From positions 10,486,841 to 10,550,840 of the forward strand of contig CM029369.1 in assembly GCA_017165825.1 (NCBI GenBank): a DNA stretch of 64,000 nt, given 5' to 3'. This DNA comes from Hepsetus odoe (Eukaryota; Chordata; Actinopteri; Characiformes; Hepsetidae). This document shows, piece after piece, positions 1 through 12,760 of this stretch. Under the pieces are notes generated by a model, which searched no databases, was not told the origin of the DNA, and worked only from the letters and a program-made list of their open reading frames with translations. Made by a program: the position numbers and the translations under genes. Each line of letters opens with the position of its first letter. Position 1 is the first letter of the stretch.

Positions 1-3000
1 CCATGTCCAGTGCTTGTTTGGTAACCAAACACAGTTAGCACTGAACTGATGATGTGGTCTTATTTAAGGACATGCATCACTCTTACCCGTTATCTCTGCA
101 TTAGACATCTGCGTTACAATACGGTTTCCTCTATTGAACCTTCTGTTATCAGCATCTCCTTCCAGGATGAGATGCTTTGATGATCTGTTCAGAGTGAAGC
201 GGGAGCCACTTCCCCAGCCCACTGGCTGAACCTTGATTAATATTGTCAGGAAGATAAATTTTGTTGGTTCAGCTGAACTCAATAATCAATAACTTTTCAT
301 TTATTTGCAACCTAAGTTTCTACACGGTGTCAAATGAATCTCAATGTGTTTAAGCAGGAACTTTCAGCTTGGGAAAATTACCTAAAACTAGAAAAGTCTA
401 TAAATACAAGATTTAAATAAGATTTAAAGAAAGTCTGTAACTTCATTTAAAGATACGTGAACATTTTCTTCATGAGAGTAAATGACAGTATTAGAGTAAT
501 TTCCGTGATAATCTGTAGTTTTGTGTAGTCACTAACCTAAATAAACCACATTCGGGGATGTTTAAACAAAGATTATCATTAGTTGGCATTAGCAACATTC
601 AAGGGTTCGGTGAATCTTGCAAATAAAGTAAAAGAAAAGGTTTTTGCATAATGCCATGGAAGACCCTTTTTGACCCTTAAAGAATTTTTCAGAGGTAGTA
701 CTTCCCAGGATGGACCTTTCTAGGTTTAACATCAGACAATGTTTATCCAGCACACTGAATCTCTTGAGGGTGACATATGTTAGACTTTTTTCTTTTGCCC
801 ATTAGGGTAGTTTTGTAATATTCCAATGAGGTTCCATCATTTCCTTTTCAGAAACAATGTAATCTTGCCCTGAACAGGACTGTCTTTCTGAAGAGACCGC
901 TGAACGTTTTGGGTGATTATTATCCATTTGTACATACCCATTTTTATTCATTTCTCTGTTTTGTAAACAGTTGTCATCTGATCTGAAAGCACATTGCTCA
1001 GTGATTTTCATGAAGATCCCATTCTCTTTTCTAAGGATCTTCAACTGAGCAGCAACCCAAATCACTGTAAATGTAAAACATTGTGATTAATTCCCAGAGG
1101 GTTATAGAGATCAGTTTGTAATTGTGATGTGAAAATGAGAAAAGCATTTTCCAAGCTTTAAGAATCATCACACAATACAAAAGTAAAAAGAAAAGAAAAA
1201 ATAAGGAATGAAAACAGCAGAAACAATTAATTCAGAAAGGTGGTTTAAGATTTACATTCATTTCAATGGGCTCTATAACTAGGGGAGCCGGAGCCAGAAC
1301 CAGAGATGAACTCCCCTGTTTCAAAGTTTTCATTGTCATTAGTATCTTGAGGGATTAGGTGGATAGGGCTGCATTTTCCTTTTAGCCCTCTGTGTCCGTC
1401 CTCTGTTTGTCTGTTTCCACTTCATTTCCTGTGACTCCGGCCAGCTTTTCCATGTTTTGCGCGTCTGCTGGAGACTTAAGCCCCACAGTCGAGCTTAAGG
1501 TCTTGGTGTTAGGGTTTAAGTAAAGGGGGTGGAGGGTGTCTGGGAAAGCAGCAGATGTTGCCCCTCGTGCCTGAGATTGGGCCCATCAGCGCAACGCTTC
1601 TCTATCAATTACGGCGTGTTAATCAGTCACCCATATGAAACAGCCAGTGAGTTGTCTCACCGAGACTCCAGTGCCAAATCAAATCCGAGAGCCACACACT
1701 CCCGTCTCATTTCCCATCCTCATCTCCTGTTTCCTCTCACACAGACACAGTTCCATCCATGGTATAAATCAGTCTTTCAAATGCATGTATGTATGTGGGG
1801 GGAGCTGCACACTAATAATAAAAGAACAATCACAGCCCACACAGCAACGGCAATTCTGCTCCCACAAGATTGAAAACTTTGCTGAATTCTCAAGCAACCT
1901 CCACCTACTTGAAATAAATGTGAAACAGGATTATTTTAGAAAGTAAAATTCTGTAGAACAGTGCCCTAAGACCCTGTTTGATCTAACTTTTTGGCTAGCA
2001 CATCACTAACCGGATACTGGCCCGATTTATCCCACACTGTGCATCCCATCATCCTGTTTTCATGCTTAAATGAATATTGATGCAATCACTCTCCATTTGT
2101 CCAGACCGATCTCTCAGTTTCTCTTTTACTCCTGTTCCCTCCCTCCTCTTTCTCTTCCTAATGGTTAGAGAGCAATCACACCCTGCTTACCCCGAACAAT
2201 AGCATCTGAAGATTCATTCCCCTAAAGTGCAGTTTATCATTAACGTGTCCTGTCCTTCATTCTTACGTGCTGTTTGTTAGGGCCACCCTGTGAATAGAGG
2301 GAGTTTAAGATAATAACGGAGCTCACAAAGAGCCAAAGCGGCCTTTCAAACTCCCCCAAGTTAATTTTCACTCAACAAAACACCAAACACAACTCTTAAA
2401 ATGCTCCGTCTCTCTATAATCTTGTAGCCTTTAAAGCAGCATGTTCTTCTTAATGAAAATCTATATATGGATTTAACAACTTATAGTTCTGAATGCTATT
2501 TCTTTTCAGAAATATGAGATTGTTTTAAGGAAAGATTGTGTGGATGCCAGACCAAAATAATGGGTCATGAGCTGCAGGGCAGCAACACAGCATTTATTGA
2601 TTTAATTGCAAAATTAGTCACAACAAAAACAGTCATAAGTGAAACCATGTCAGCAGCAAAACCAATAGCGTCAGTTCTGACATGATTGTTTTGGTATTGA
2701 CACCCCATCCATTCCTCCTTTCTTTTTTTTTTCAGCTGAAAACCCTGGCATTTATTGTGGAGCTGTGAAAGCTTCTAAACCCCCCTGATTTAATTTCCAC
2801 TGCACAGAAACAACAAACAGCTCTCACGTGGTCCTTCAGACACCCAGTAAATCTGTTTTTACTGCTCAGAGACACCTCAGCCCAGACACAGTGAGAAATA
2901 GGCAGAAGGAAAAGGAAAACGCAGATGTAAGCTTTATTTGAGATTTTATTAATCAAATCAATTACACAAATGGTTACTCAGCTTGATTAAATGTAAGGAA

Positions 3001-3785
3001 CACACAGCAAAAATGTCCCTAGCACTTTATGAATAGCTGTTTTTAAAGCATTTTATCAGCCATTGCATGATGTCTGACCAACACAGCTTGTGCAGCATAG
3101 TCCATACTATCCCAGACTGTTAATAGTCTGTCATGGATAATGCCGTATTGAGTTCAAGATATGCAGTCTGGCAAGCTTAGCACTGCATTATGGTGCACGT
3201 ATTACTCAAAACCAGCATTGCACAATCACCACTATCCTCAGCCTTTCCCATAACTCCAAAAATGTTTCATAAAAAAAATCTGCTGATATTGACAGTCTTT
3301 GCTCTTCCATCTCCCATATCTGCTATAAAACATGACATTGTTGTCAGGGTTTTTTCTCCACTCATCAGTAGCCTTGGCAAAGCATTGAAAGATGCTGCCA
3401 ATATAGCCATTTAAATCAGAGAGATTCTCTCCCACCTTATGCAGAGAGAATTGACCCAGACTGTGCCAGTTGCTCACTATCAAATATTTTAATGTTTAAA
3501 TGGGCTACACACTATCCCTTTTAAGTCCAGCATAGCAAGCTAACTAGCTCAGCTTATTCTTATGCCTATGTGGGACAGTTTCCCAAACACACATTAAAAT
3601 TAGACTAAAGGAATTTTGATGGTAAAACACATTGAAGCTGTCTTTTAACTCAGGCTTTCAGCTAACTCAGCATAAGTGCATTTAACTGTATAAGTCTGTT
3701 TTCATTATTTAGTTCACTTTTACTCTCATGAAAGTGCTGTTTTTAAATAAATGAGAGAAACCAAATCGATTTTCTTGTTTAATTG
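1..3785. other. Upstream non-coding DNA
   Basis: No exon, RNA gene or clear repeat was recognised. The open frames here are short, lack codon-like composition and match no family I know. Short A-rich and T-rich runs occur. Confidence 0.6.
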
Positions 3786-4042
3786 AGATGTGAAAGTGAC
3801 TATTCTTGTCATTGTGAGTACACAGCACAGCACACAGTGAACAACAACAAAACTGGACTTCTTCATGCACACAAACACACACCGTGCAGCAGGGGGCAGC
3901 TATGAAATCACCCGGGGAGTAGTGACGGGGACGGTACCTTGCTCAAGGTTACCTCAGGGCAACCTACTGGTAAGGGGTTTGAACCCACAATCTTCCGATT
4001 CTGTGGCCAACTCCCCTAACCACTAGGCAACTGCTGGCTGAA
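3786..4042 (-). mobile_element. tRNA-derived SINE, copy 1
   Basis: On the reverse strand it begins with a tRNA-like head: box A (a form of TGGCCTAGTGGTTAGG, here damaged) and box B GGTTCAAACCC, then a body with AGCAAGGTACCGTCCCC and a tail ending in CACTTTCAC. Two further copies (22289-22540 and 48205-48456) share the whole layout and the same orientation. It resembles common teleost tRNA SINEs (V-SINE type), an assignment made from memory. Confidence 0.8.
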
Positions 4043-4499
4043 AGTATGTTTTGCATTCTTCAAGAATGCTTGTTTGGTCAGTGCAATCTTTTATTTATTT
4101 ATTTATTTAGGTGATATCGTCTATTTGAATTGTGTTTGACTTGTTTTACTCACCTATTTAGTGGTGGAGTCGCCTGATCCTCCTCTCCGTGAGTGCATCA
4201 TTCCCTAGTTAATTGCCTGGCTTTGTTTGTTGGGACTTGTCATGTATCCTGCTGCTAAGGGTGATGACAACAGCTAAGTAGTTCAGTAGCAACTTGACTA
4301 AATCTCACAGTTTCTAAATTCAACCCATAACATAATTTCCTTCTGCGGCTCATTTCTACTTGAAAATGGCCATGTTAAGTTATACGTTGGAGTAATATAC
4401 GAGAAAAATCAGCCCAGGTGCACTACATTTACTCTAGTCACTTTTGAGGGATTTATTTAGAATTTGTATGTTTTTCATTCAGGTATCTTCACACATGCA

Positions 4500-4805
4500 G
4501 CATGGCGGTGTTGTGGGTAGCCCTTTGCCTCACAGCTAGAAGGTCCTGGTTTCAGTTCCTAGACAGGATATCCAGGGTCCTGCTTGTGTCAGTAGTCTGT
4601 ATGTTCTCCCCATGTCTGTGTGGATCTCCTCCCACAGTCTGAAGACATATCACGTTGATTGGGGATGTACAGTTATTTGGGTGTCTTGTCCCTGTGTGCT
4701 GAGTTGGCTTTAGCATTCCAGCAACCCTACTCAGGATAGGCAGTTGAAATAATGAATTTGAGTGTACTGTGAGGCTGTTTGGGCTGCATTTCACTAGGAA
4801 AAATA
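4500..4805 (+). mobile_element. Decayed tRNA-derived SINE (Mermaid-like)
   Basis: It contains GTGGGTAGCCCTTTGCCTCA followed by AAGGTCCTGGTTTCAGTTCC (box B-like) and GTATGTTCTCCCCATGTCTG, then TCCTCCCACAGTCTGAAGAC. This order is that of a very common fish SINE resembling the Mermaid family. It is diverged, so old. The name is from memory; the repeat nature is secure. Confidence 0.75.
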
Positions 4806-4809
4806 TAAA

Positions 4810-6850
4810 CAATAAATAAAATAAAAACAACACTGAACAATATGAATTATTATTACTCGGTTTAGATTAAAGTAGACTTAATCTACGTCCACAAAATTGG
4901 CCCCTTATTTGGCAGATCCTTTTTCCCTAATCAGGGACTCAGAGATGGAAAATAAATATGGGGGAAGAACTTTGAGTCACAAGATTTACTTCCCTCTTTC
5001 TTTTTCGGTGAAAAGCTTTACTGTAAACAAACTAACGGCCTGCATACAAAGGAGCGAAAGAAGGCCACTCCTTTAATTAGGAACAGAATGCAGAGATAAA
5101 GGTGCTGGAACAACACCTTTATCTCCTCTCCTAGAGACCTGGGGAGTGTGTTCGACTAGATTAGCATGCTGTAGTAGAGAGAAACAGGCAGAGAGAGAGG
5201 TAAAGGGGAGGGTCTAGGTCGCTCTGACTGTTTGATCAGTGTTCCATCACTGCCCTCAGTCTCTGTGCTTGCTCAGATCCCAATCAGCACAGTGGGGTTC
5301 CACAGACAGCCTTATCAGTGTTAGGGGCCCTGACCTCTGACCCCTTGGGCTTATCAATTACCTAAGCAATCCTGATGAAGAGAGCAGGACACAGAGTCAC
5401 AGGATCTCATCAGTGAATACCATCACAGGCAGCAGTGCTCACCCTAGGCTCTTCAGTAATGCTGTAATGAGGATGCGCCTATGTGTGTGCTACCCCACTC
5501 TCTGCTTCCGCTGAAGAAAAGGCACATAATTAAAAGCGAGATTAAGAGATTTGTTTTCTGTGATTTGTGTATTCTGGAATGGAAGAAAAGTAAATGCGCC
5601 TCAGGTACCCATTTTTCTGTTGCCACCATCCCTCCCCCTTCCCTGTCCCTCATCATAATTACCCACTGTTTATTGCTCTGAATCAATGGACAAGTACATC
5701 AAGGGACTCCAAATGAAATCCCATATCAAAGACAAGAAAACTGCGTTTGACAAAGTACAGGCAGATGACTAGGAGAGCAGAAATAGCTGGAGGGGAAACA
5801 AAGAAAGGCATTGAACATGTAGTTGTGATTGAATATGAGATTATCATGGAAGCTTGCAGGTTGCAGTGCATGTTCAAAGACCACGTGATCATTCCCCAGC
5901 CATCTCTGTGAAGCCTGGTATTTTAATTAACTGTATTTGGCTTTCTGCTTTTTCGCAATATAAATCTGTCCAAAAGACATTCTACCAAAACAGCTTGGTA
6001 AATCATTTTATAGTTTGGTCCTTACAGTGGTGCTTTAGTTGTTCAGACTTCATCTTTTTGGCCATTCTTGACCATCCAGCTCTTATAATCTCCCTTGGCA
6101 GATACCTGCCCCCTTATGGATCAAAGGAGAACTGCCGTATATCCCTGAAAAGAGTCAACAGGACCAAGCTGAGGGAGTGTGGTCAAATGTGACACTCATG
6201 CATGTGATTACCTCATTCATTCACCATTTTGGTAAACAGATCTCGCAGTTGCATATAAATAGAAGCATATAAGCACAAGAAAACCGAAAATCAGAATCAC
6301 TCCACAGCTTTAATTAGGTATCTATAAAGGCTGCAGTCATCCAACAGCCATCTCTACAGACACCTCGCTCTGCTGAGCGTGGCTGAGCCTGCGGCAAACA
6401 CATAAGTTGTTTCTTCGAGCTGGCTGACTGAATGTAAGTGTACAGAGAAGAGAGATCTCAGGGGGGTCAGATAGCGCTGTAGATAATGAGCTGCTATTGT
6501 AGAGCATGAACCCCTGGACACCGCTTCATCCTACAGTGATAATCACGCTAGAGGCAGCAGCAATGACATGCAGCTGTAAATAGGCAAATAAAAGGCTTCT
6601 CCTGCAGAGACCTGGCCCAAGATCTACTGTGCTGTGATCTAGGCCTGCTGCACACACCACACAGCCTGTGTACTCTGATGAATAGATCAGACGAGAGCAA
6701 GGAGGCGTTTGGGGCTGGGACGTGAATGTGCTTGGTGGGTGGGTTTGAAATTCACCAGCAAATACAGCAAAGAAAGATTACTGAATTTGAAAAAACACAG
6801 CGGTAGTCTACTGGAGAATGGACTCAGGAGCACAACTGTGTGTTTGTGTG
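4810..6850. other. Unique upstream DNA with candidate enhancer
   Basis: No genes. The sequence is largely non-repetitive. 5094-5124 holds a perfect inverted pair of AGATAAAGGTG arms (GATA sites) and 5331-5343 a DR1-type nuclear receptor site; see the separate entry. The open frames here are short and not protein-like. Confidence 0.45.
5094..5343. promoter_or_regulatory. Candidate enhancer: inverted GATA pair plus DR1 site
   Basis: AGATAAAGGTG at 5094-5104 is repeated inverted at 5114-5124 with a 9-bp gap, giving two facing GATA motifs. TGACCTCTGACCC at 5331-5343 is a direct repeat of two nuclear-receptor half sites spaced by 1 bp (DR1). GATA2 and COUP-TFII are both reported regulators of NRP2 in endothelium. 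That this stretch acts on nrp2, about 5.9 kb upstream of its start codon, is inference. Confidence 0.3.
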
Positions 6851-6853
6851 TAC

Positions 6854-7580
6854 TATACACGAGCAACCATATTATCAAAACCACCTGTCCAAAGTTCTGT
6901 AGGTGCCCTTTATGCCAACAACACAATTCTGTCCTGGCAAGAAGTAGATTTCACAAGACCTCTGAAGGTGTGCTGTGGTATCTGGCACCAAGCTTTTTCA
7001 AATCCTTTTAGTCCTGTTAACTGCAAGGAGGACCTCAATAAATTGGACTAGTTTATCTAGGACATCCCATAGAAATGGGTTGAGATCTGTGAATTTTGGA
7101 GTCAGCACCTTGGACCATTCCTGGACAAATTTTGCAGTCTGGCAGGGAGCGTTATCCTGCTATTTGAGGCCACTGCAGTTAGGGAATAACATTTAGATTG
7201 GTGGTACGTGTCAAAGTAGCAGCCAGGTGAAAGCCAGTACCTGAGATTTACCAGCAGATCATTGCACAGAGCATCACACTGTCTCTGCCACCTTGTCTTC
7301 TTCCCAAGGGGCATCTATATAGTTTCCATTTCTACCCTGGAAAAGCAGTGAACATGCATCCACCCATCCACATAATGTAAAAGAAAATGTGATTCTCTAG
7401 TCCAGGTAACCTTCATTCATTGCTCAGAGAGGAAATGCTGGTGCTCTCTTGACCATTGTAGACTATTTCAGTGAGGGACATGGACAAGCTGCAACATTAT
7501 TCTATTATAGTTAGAATTTTCCGCAATTTGTGATACAGTAGCTCTTCAATGAGTTCTGACCAGAGCTAGCCTTGAACCTC
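6854..7580 (-). mobile_element. Tc1-like DNA transposon relic
   Basis: At 6854 it opens with TATACACGAGCAACCATATT, close to the inverted repeat of a widespread fish Tc1 family that I remember as TATACACCGATCAGCC. The reverse strand of 6900-7570 then reads as a broken Tc1 transposase. Parts resembling GSVMLWAMFCW and the preceding region are visible around 7110-7320, with many stops and frameshifts. The N-terminal end and right inverted repeat are missing. It cannot encode an active enzyme. Confidence 0.75.
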
Positions 7581-10380
7581 TATTGGAAGGTACTAATCAC
7601 ACACTCACACACACACATACAAATGTATATATAGTGTGCGTGGGTGGGTTACATTGCGTAAGGGTTTTCCTTTTTTAGCTAAGGCAGAAAAACATCTATC
7701 AGCAGAGCTGGGCTGTAAATTATAGGGTCACTCATGTCCATGTGCTTACTGTAGTGGTATGGTGAGGTCAGTAGATCTTTCTGGTCTAGGATGTATGTGT
7801 GTTGTGGGGTCAAATAAGAATATGTTGACACCAAAAGCATTCTTAGATAAGGTGTGGGGAGCTGAGCAGCATCTGGAGCCATACATGCTCTCTGGACCAT
7901 CAAAGAGAGAATGATTGGCGTTATGTTTTCTTTACAACGCTATTCACCGAGCATCCCACCCTTGCTTCGGCATGAGCGAGCCTGTGGGCATGGCCTGTGT
8001 CAATAGCATGCTTGAAGCCTCTGAGATAAGAATGGAGAGCAAAACAGGGGGCACCATGTAAACACTGATAGGACTCCTTTGTATCTGCCCTTTGCCCTAC
8101 CAGTGGAATGTCTGGAACAGAATTCCATTCCAGAACAGTTCCTTTCCGCTGGATACCTGTTTATCATCAGTACAGAACACTTCAGGTTTTCCAGCTCAGT
8201 GGTACACACGAGAGCTTTGACAAGTTGCCTGTCCTGTTGCTCAACACAGCTGCCCTATACTGTAGCATACCAAGCACCAGGCTCTGCTTAGCAAAAGCAA
8301 TTGGATCTAGGTGCTAATCTGCGTGATACCTCAAGAAGTTAAGGCATTTGGGAACAGCTGTAAATACACACACTTTCCACCCATACTTTTTTTTTTTTCC
8401 AGTTACAGTGATGTCAAGAGCCCACACAGGAGGAAACTGGTCCACTCAGATGTGTGTGCTGAAGCTCTCAGACTGGCTAACACACCCATGGCAGGCCTCT
8501 GTGCTCCACTCCCTGGGAGGCTGGGAGTGCAGACAGCTCCATTGCCATGCACAGAACCTCCACTGTTCTTAAGAGGGATCTCCATACTCAGCCTGCCATT
8601 GGCCCTAAAGATGGATGATCTCAGGCCCATGCAGGGTCATGTTGTGTGTAGACAGCCCAGAGCAGAGCTGTCAACGCTCAGAATGAAGACTCTTTTGCAC
8701 TGACCATGGAGCAGCCTCTCCAGACCAGATCCTGACTTTAACGGTGTCAACAGACCTCGCAAAACCAATCTCCACACAGTATACATAGGCAGCTTCTATC
8801 AGCACTTCAGCTGACAGCCTGAAGCTCTTAGGTCAAACATCACCATTGCCTCCTAAGCTGAACACTCAGTCTGGGAAGGAGCCAGCACTCAGAGATATAG
8901 ATAAGAGAGTTAGGGTGGCGATAGGACCCCCTGAGGAACTGTCCCACAGACTTGCATTGCGAAAGCTAGTGTATTGTTCATTTATCTCAGTTCCTCTATG
9001 AGTGAAAGCAACTTATATAAAATCCTGTGTACTGCAGTCCTGAATTAATAGTTCAGCTGCTCTAAATCAACCCACAGAGAAAGAATCATAGCACATAGAA
9101 CTTACAACGAACAGTCCAGAAGATCTGAACATTGCGTCAGTTTGGTTCACATATGGGAAAGTAGCAATATTGCAGTTCCTGCCTTCTTGCGAGCGCATCT
9201 GTCACATGCAGGTCAGGGTGCTCGAGAAGGATGGAGAAGTTTATTTTGGGCCCTACTCGAGATTGCTGTGTCATTAAGGTCTCTGTGTGTGTATAGTTAG
9301 AGGGAGACTGGGGGCCTATGCAGGGCCTGGATTGGGTGTGTCATACACGAGCAGATGATGGGCGGTTTAGGTTGCTCTTATGGATATAGAATAAGGGCTT
9401 TGAAGTGTGCAGTGTGGTGTGCAAGTTGTTTTTTCATCTATTTCTGTTTCTTTAGAAACTACAGCTTTCCCCTTTCTCTGTTTACTGTGCAGACCCATCA
9501 CCAAAGTGTTCTCTCAAAATGCACTTCCCATCACCGCTTGGTCTTAAATTAGAGAGGTTGGTCATGTGGACATGTCTTTTTCTCAAGTGGTAGGACTTCA
9601 CTACCCCTCTCAACAACTTGAAAACCACCAGCTGCAACTGCTTTGCTGCATTTTGTAGGTATTTTCTTGAATCTTCATTGAAAAGTCTGTCTTAGGATTA
9701 GTTGAAGGCTCTGTGTTGATCATGACTGTGTTTCTCTCTCGCCATGGCCTGGTTAACTTTTGTTTCACCTTCTCTCGTTTCTTTCTGGCATCTGACACCA
9801 AACATCCCTGTTGCCTCCCTCTTTTAGTTCCTGGCCTGCTGTCAAACACACTTGCATTAATTCCAGCTCAGCTATTCATTTCCATACCCATTTCCTTTAC
9901 CTAGTGCATAAACCCTAGCTCAGCATTTTTAGTTTGTGCTATATCTGTATTTTCATCAAAGCTCCTTTAGCCCAAAGGCAATGAGGAGGTATCAGAGATG
10001 TTCCCAACTCCAGGCTGCATTTAGGATCAGGTTTATCTTTTTTTATCAGGATTTCCCAGTTTAACCCAGTTTTGCAGGATTTCAAAGTCAAGTCTGCCTA
10101 ATAGATGACCTGAGGGACGTTTCTTTTTCGTCAATCATCAATTCTAGACTTAAATTATCTGGCTAACTCACAAATCCTGCTTTATGAAAAAGCCCCTTTT
10201 GGTTATAACAGTACTCTCTCCTCATGGCACCACTTTCTGAGCAATCCTCAATGCCACAAGTGTTTGACGTGTGCTCCCCTTACTCTTCTTTTTATAGCCT
10301 GTCTTCTCTTTAATCAGTCTAGATGGAGGAAATTCTAGGTGGACTTTTTTCTTCCCCCATCTGTAATTCAGAAGCAAGCC
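7581..10380. other. Upstream non-coding DNA
   Basis: No exon or clear repeat recognised. A 130-codon open frame at 8311-8703 has no recognisable domain and crosses a T tract. Short TG and CA tracts occur near 7610 and 9285. Confidence 0.5.
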
Positions 10381-10760
10381 ACGCCTCCCCGCGCTGGGAT
10401 TGGCCGGTCGTATCTTTATAATGGCCAATATTAACGCAGAAAAACAGCCTTCACAAGCTAATGTCCACTTAGGGGGCGTTTCCTCTACCTCCAATCCCAG
10501 CCCTGGGGGCGTTACACTAAAAACCAGTTCCAGCGCCGAGGGGCGGGGCTTTAGCGGCGGGATTTTTTTCCCCGAAGGCGGGGCAACCTCACTTCCGACC
10601 AATCATGCGGCGAATGGGCGTGGCTTAGTGGACAGCCGGTGGGGGGGGGGAACCAAAACACGGCGCCGCGCTGCTCACTGTCAGGCGGTGTGAAGCTGCA
10701 GACGGAGCCGAGCGGACACGCGGACACTGCCCGCTTTCTCTGCGCGCTCTCAGTCACGGA
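10381..10760 (+). promoter_or_regulatory. Putative nrp2 core promoter, GC-rich with GC and CCAAT boxes
   Basis: This stretch is clearly richer in G+C and CpG than the flanking DNA. It contains GC boxes at 10541-10548 and 10577-10583, CCAAT boxes at 10425-10429 and 10599-10603, and an inverted CCAAT (ATTGG) at 10399-10403. TATA-like strings occur at about 10415 and 10788 but are not well placed. It lies 300-700 bp before the start codon, as expected for a CpG-type promoter. The transcription start is not determined; I infer it lies between about 10650 and 10800. Confidence 0.65.
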
Positions 10761-10764
10761 ACAC

Positions 10765-11009
10765 ATGCACTAGACTCAAACTTTGCCTTTATATTCATTC
10801 CTCAGATACGACGCCTCTGTGCGCTTTTATCTCTGGCGGGGAAAGTGACCGGACCGAGATCGGGGATTTGTAGAGAGAGAGAAGTGTGTAATGACTGAGT
10901 GCAGTTTTCTGTGCTCTGAGCTGACCCTGGGTCAGGTGTGAGGAGTGTGATGAGAGGGGAACTCTTCAGGACAGTGAGAGACAAGAGCAGCATGTGTGTC
11001 TCTCTCTGA
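10765..11009 (+). promoter_or_regulatory. Leader region with three upstream ORFs
   Basis: Before the nrp2 start there are three short upstream reading frames. ATG-CAC-TAG lies at 10765-10773. A 16-codon frame runs 10891-10941, ending TGA. A 19-codon frame runs 10950-11009, also ending TGA. None overlaps the main start. If transcription begins upstream of 10765 all three are in the mRNA and could lower translation. The two longer ones remain even if it begins near 10850. The peptides show no recognisable features. Confidence 0.5.
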
Positions 11010-11085
11010 CTTCAGGAAGAGCTCAGACAGCGACCCTCAGCTCTGACCTGCCCTGCACTCTGGGATTCACACCGGGACCCCCGAC

Positions 11086-11155
11086 ATGGATGTAACTGGA
11101 CTGAGTGGATGTTTACTGCTGCTGTGCTTCTCCGCGCTGATTCACGGGGAAGAGG
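11086..11155 (+). CDS. nrp2: nrp2 coding exon 1: start codon and signal peptide
   Basis: The exon encodes 23 residues plus the first base of codon 24. The chain begins MDVTGLSGC, followed by a hydrophobic core (LLLLCFSALI) and then HGEE, a typical signal peptide with likely cleavage near Gly21. The start is the first ATG that opens into this frame and has a purine-C context (CCGACATGG, G at +4). The donor is G|GTGAG at 11156. The split codon G|AG joins exon 2 to give Glu24. The signal peptide is not itself conserved enough to identify the gene. The assignment rests on position, promoter context and the correct phase into exon 2. Confidence 0.88.
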
Positions 11156-11262
11156 GTGAGTCCCGTTTCACTGCGAGTGTCACCGCCGCTCACTTTCCTC
11201 CACACGGCCTTCAGCACTGCCTTCTCACTCTCCGAGCCGCAGTCCAGACCCGCGGCTTCAGG

Positions 11263-11298
11263 AGCGCGCGCCGGGCTGGGAGCGCGCGCCGGGCTGGG
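11263..11298. repeat. 18-bp GC-rich tandem repeat, two full copies
   Basis: AGCGCGCGCCGGGCTGGG occurs twice in direct succession and a third partial copy (AGCGCGCCA) follows. It sits about 110 bp after the exon 1 donor, at the edge of the promoter GC-rich region. Confidence 0.9.
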
Positions 11299-12722
11299 AG
11301 CGCGCCAGCACGGCCGGGTTCAGAGCTGCAGAGCAGAGGAGGCAACTGGTGTCCCCCACCTCTAATCCCGTTAAACTGACCAGCAGGACACGATTTCCAC
11401 ACGATCTGTGTTTGTGTGAGCTCTTCACACACTCACACACTCACTCTCACACACACATTTATACATACATGTACACACACACACACACACACACACACAC
11501 TTTACACGCAAACATAGAAACAGAAACAAAGAAAAATCTCCTTTTTTACTTTACTCTCCATTTGCATCTCTTTTCTCATCTCGAGCTCTTAATAATAATA
11601 ATAATAATATTGTTATTAATAATAATAATATTATTAGTAGTTATTATTATTATAGATGTTGTTCTTAAACATGCTGTTGTTGATCAACAGCAATTACAAT
11701 TATATTAAAAACAAAAGCCTTTTTTTATTAACGTTATACTGATGTTGATAACAGTAACAATGGCACTACTACTAATTATAATCAGCTACACTATTATGAG
11801 TAGTAGTATTAGTGATAATAAGGAAAAGATAGCAACCCTTGTGTTTTGATAGGACCATTCTCAGTTAATTCTCTTTATTAATTAGCTAATTATTAGTCTG
11901 TTTATGATCAACGGTCCGGCAAAGCCCTCACTACCAATTCTCCACAGCAGAACGAGCTCTTAATCTCCTCCACTGTTCATGTGCTGTAGCTCTGGAGAAT
12001 GTCTCGTACAGGATCCCTGCTTTGCTTGTTTTCCTCCTTTTTGCCTCCTCTTCCCGTTTGTGGTTCCGATTCGGAGGTCACTGCGCTCAGCAAGGACAGA
12101 CACCTGGTTGGTGGTAAATGAAGAGATATTCCACCGAAGCGCTGTTTGTGAGCAGAGCTCATATCTGCCCATGCAGCAGTTTACTCTCACAGTGCTGAAC
12201 TCGTGCTTAGTCCAGTTAAAGAAAAAGCTGAACACAACTGACCATGTGAAGAAGTTCATTTTACTGGAAGCTCTTAGTTGCTGTTCTCCTTTACCAATCC
12301 GGTGGGTTTTTCGGTGTGAGATCCCCTCACTCTCATTTCACTTAGATACCATCACCATGATCCTACAGACGGGAGGTGCTTTGCTGGAAGTTTTTCTGTG
12401 ATGTGTGAAATCAGATTGAGTTTAGGTGAAAATGGTAAATGCTGTGTAGAATCAGTTCCGTAAGCTCCAGAGATGGCAGGGCAGCTCATGATGGGCATTA
12501 AACAAAGCTCCTCATTTTAGACCTCAGTGTAACCTCGCAGAGATGCAAAGCATAATCATTATCAATTATCCTGCTTAGTTTCTAAAGGCTATTTTGTAGC
12601 AAATTTCTAAGAAAGTCTAATTGAATTCAAAACCAGTCCAACAATGATCTAATCATAAATACAATTAGTTAAAATTTATAATATCATAATTTGATTATAG
12701 TCATAAATATAATTTTAAAAAT

Positions 12723-12723
12723 C

Positions 12724-12759
<36 letters not shown>

Positions 12760-12760
12760 T
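12723..12760. repeat. (TTTC)n microsatellite
   Basis: Uninterrupted TTTC/CTTT units in intron 1, followed by imperfect units to about 12775. Confidence 0.9.

Noticed and set aside
8311..8703. 130-codon open frame upstream of nrp2
   Set aside because: No recognisable domain, no coding-like composition, crosses a T tract, and overlapping frames of similar quality exist. Treated as chance.
1..10380. Exons of a neighbouring gene (in mammals a different gene lies upstream of NRP2)
   Set aside because: I searched the open frames for conserved protein segments with splice sites and found none.
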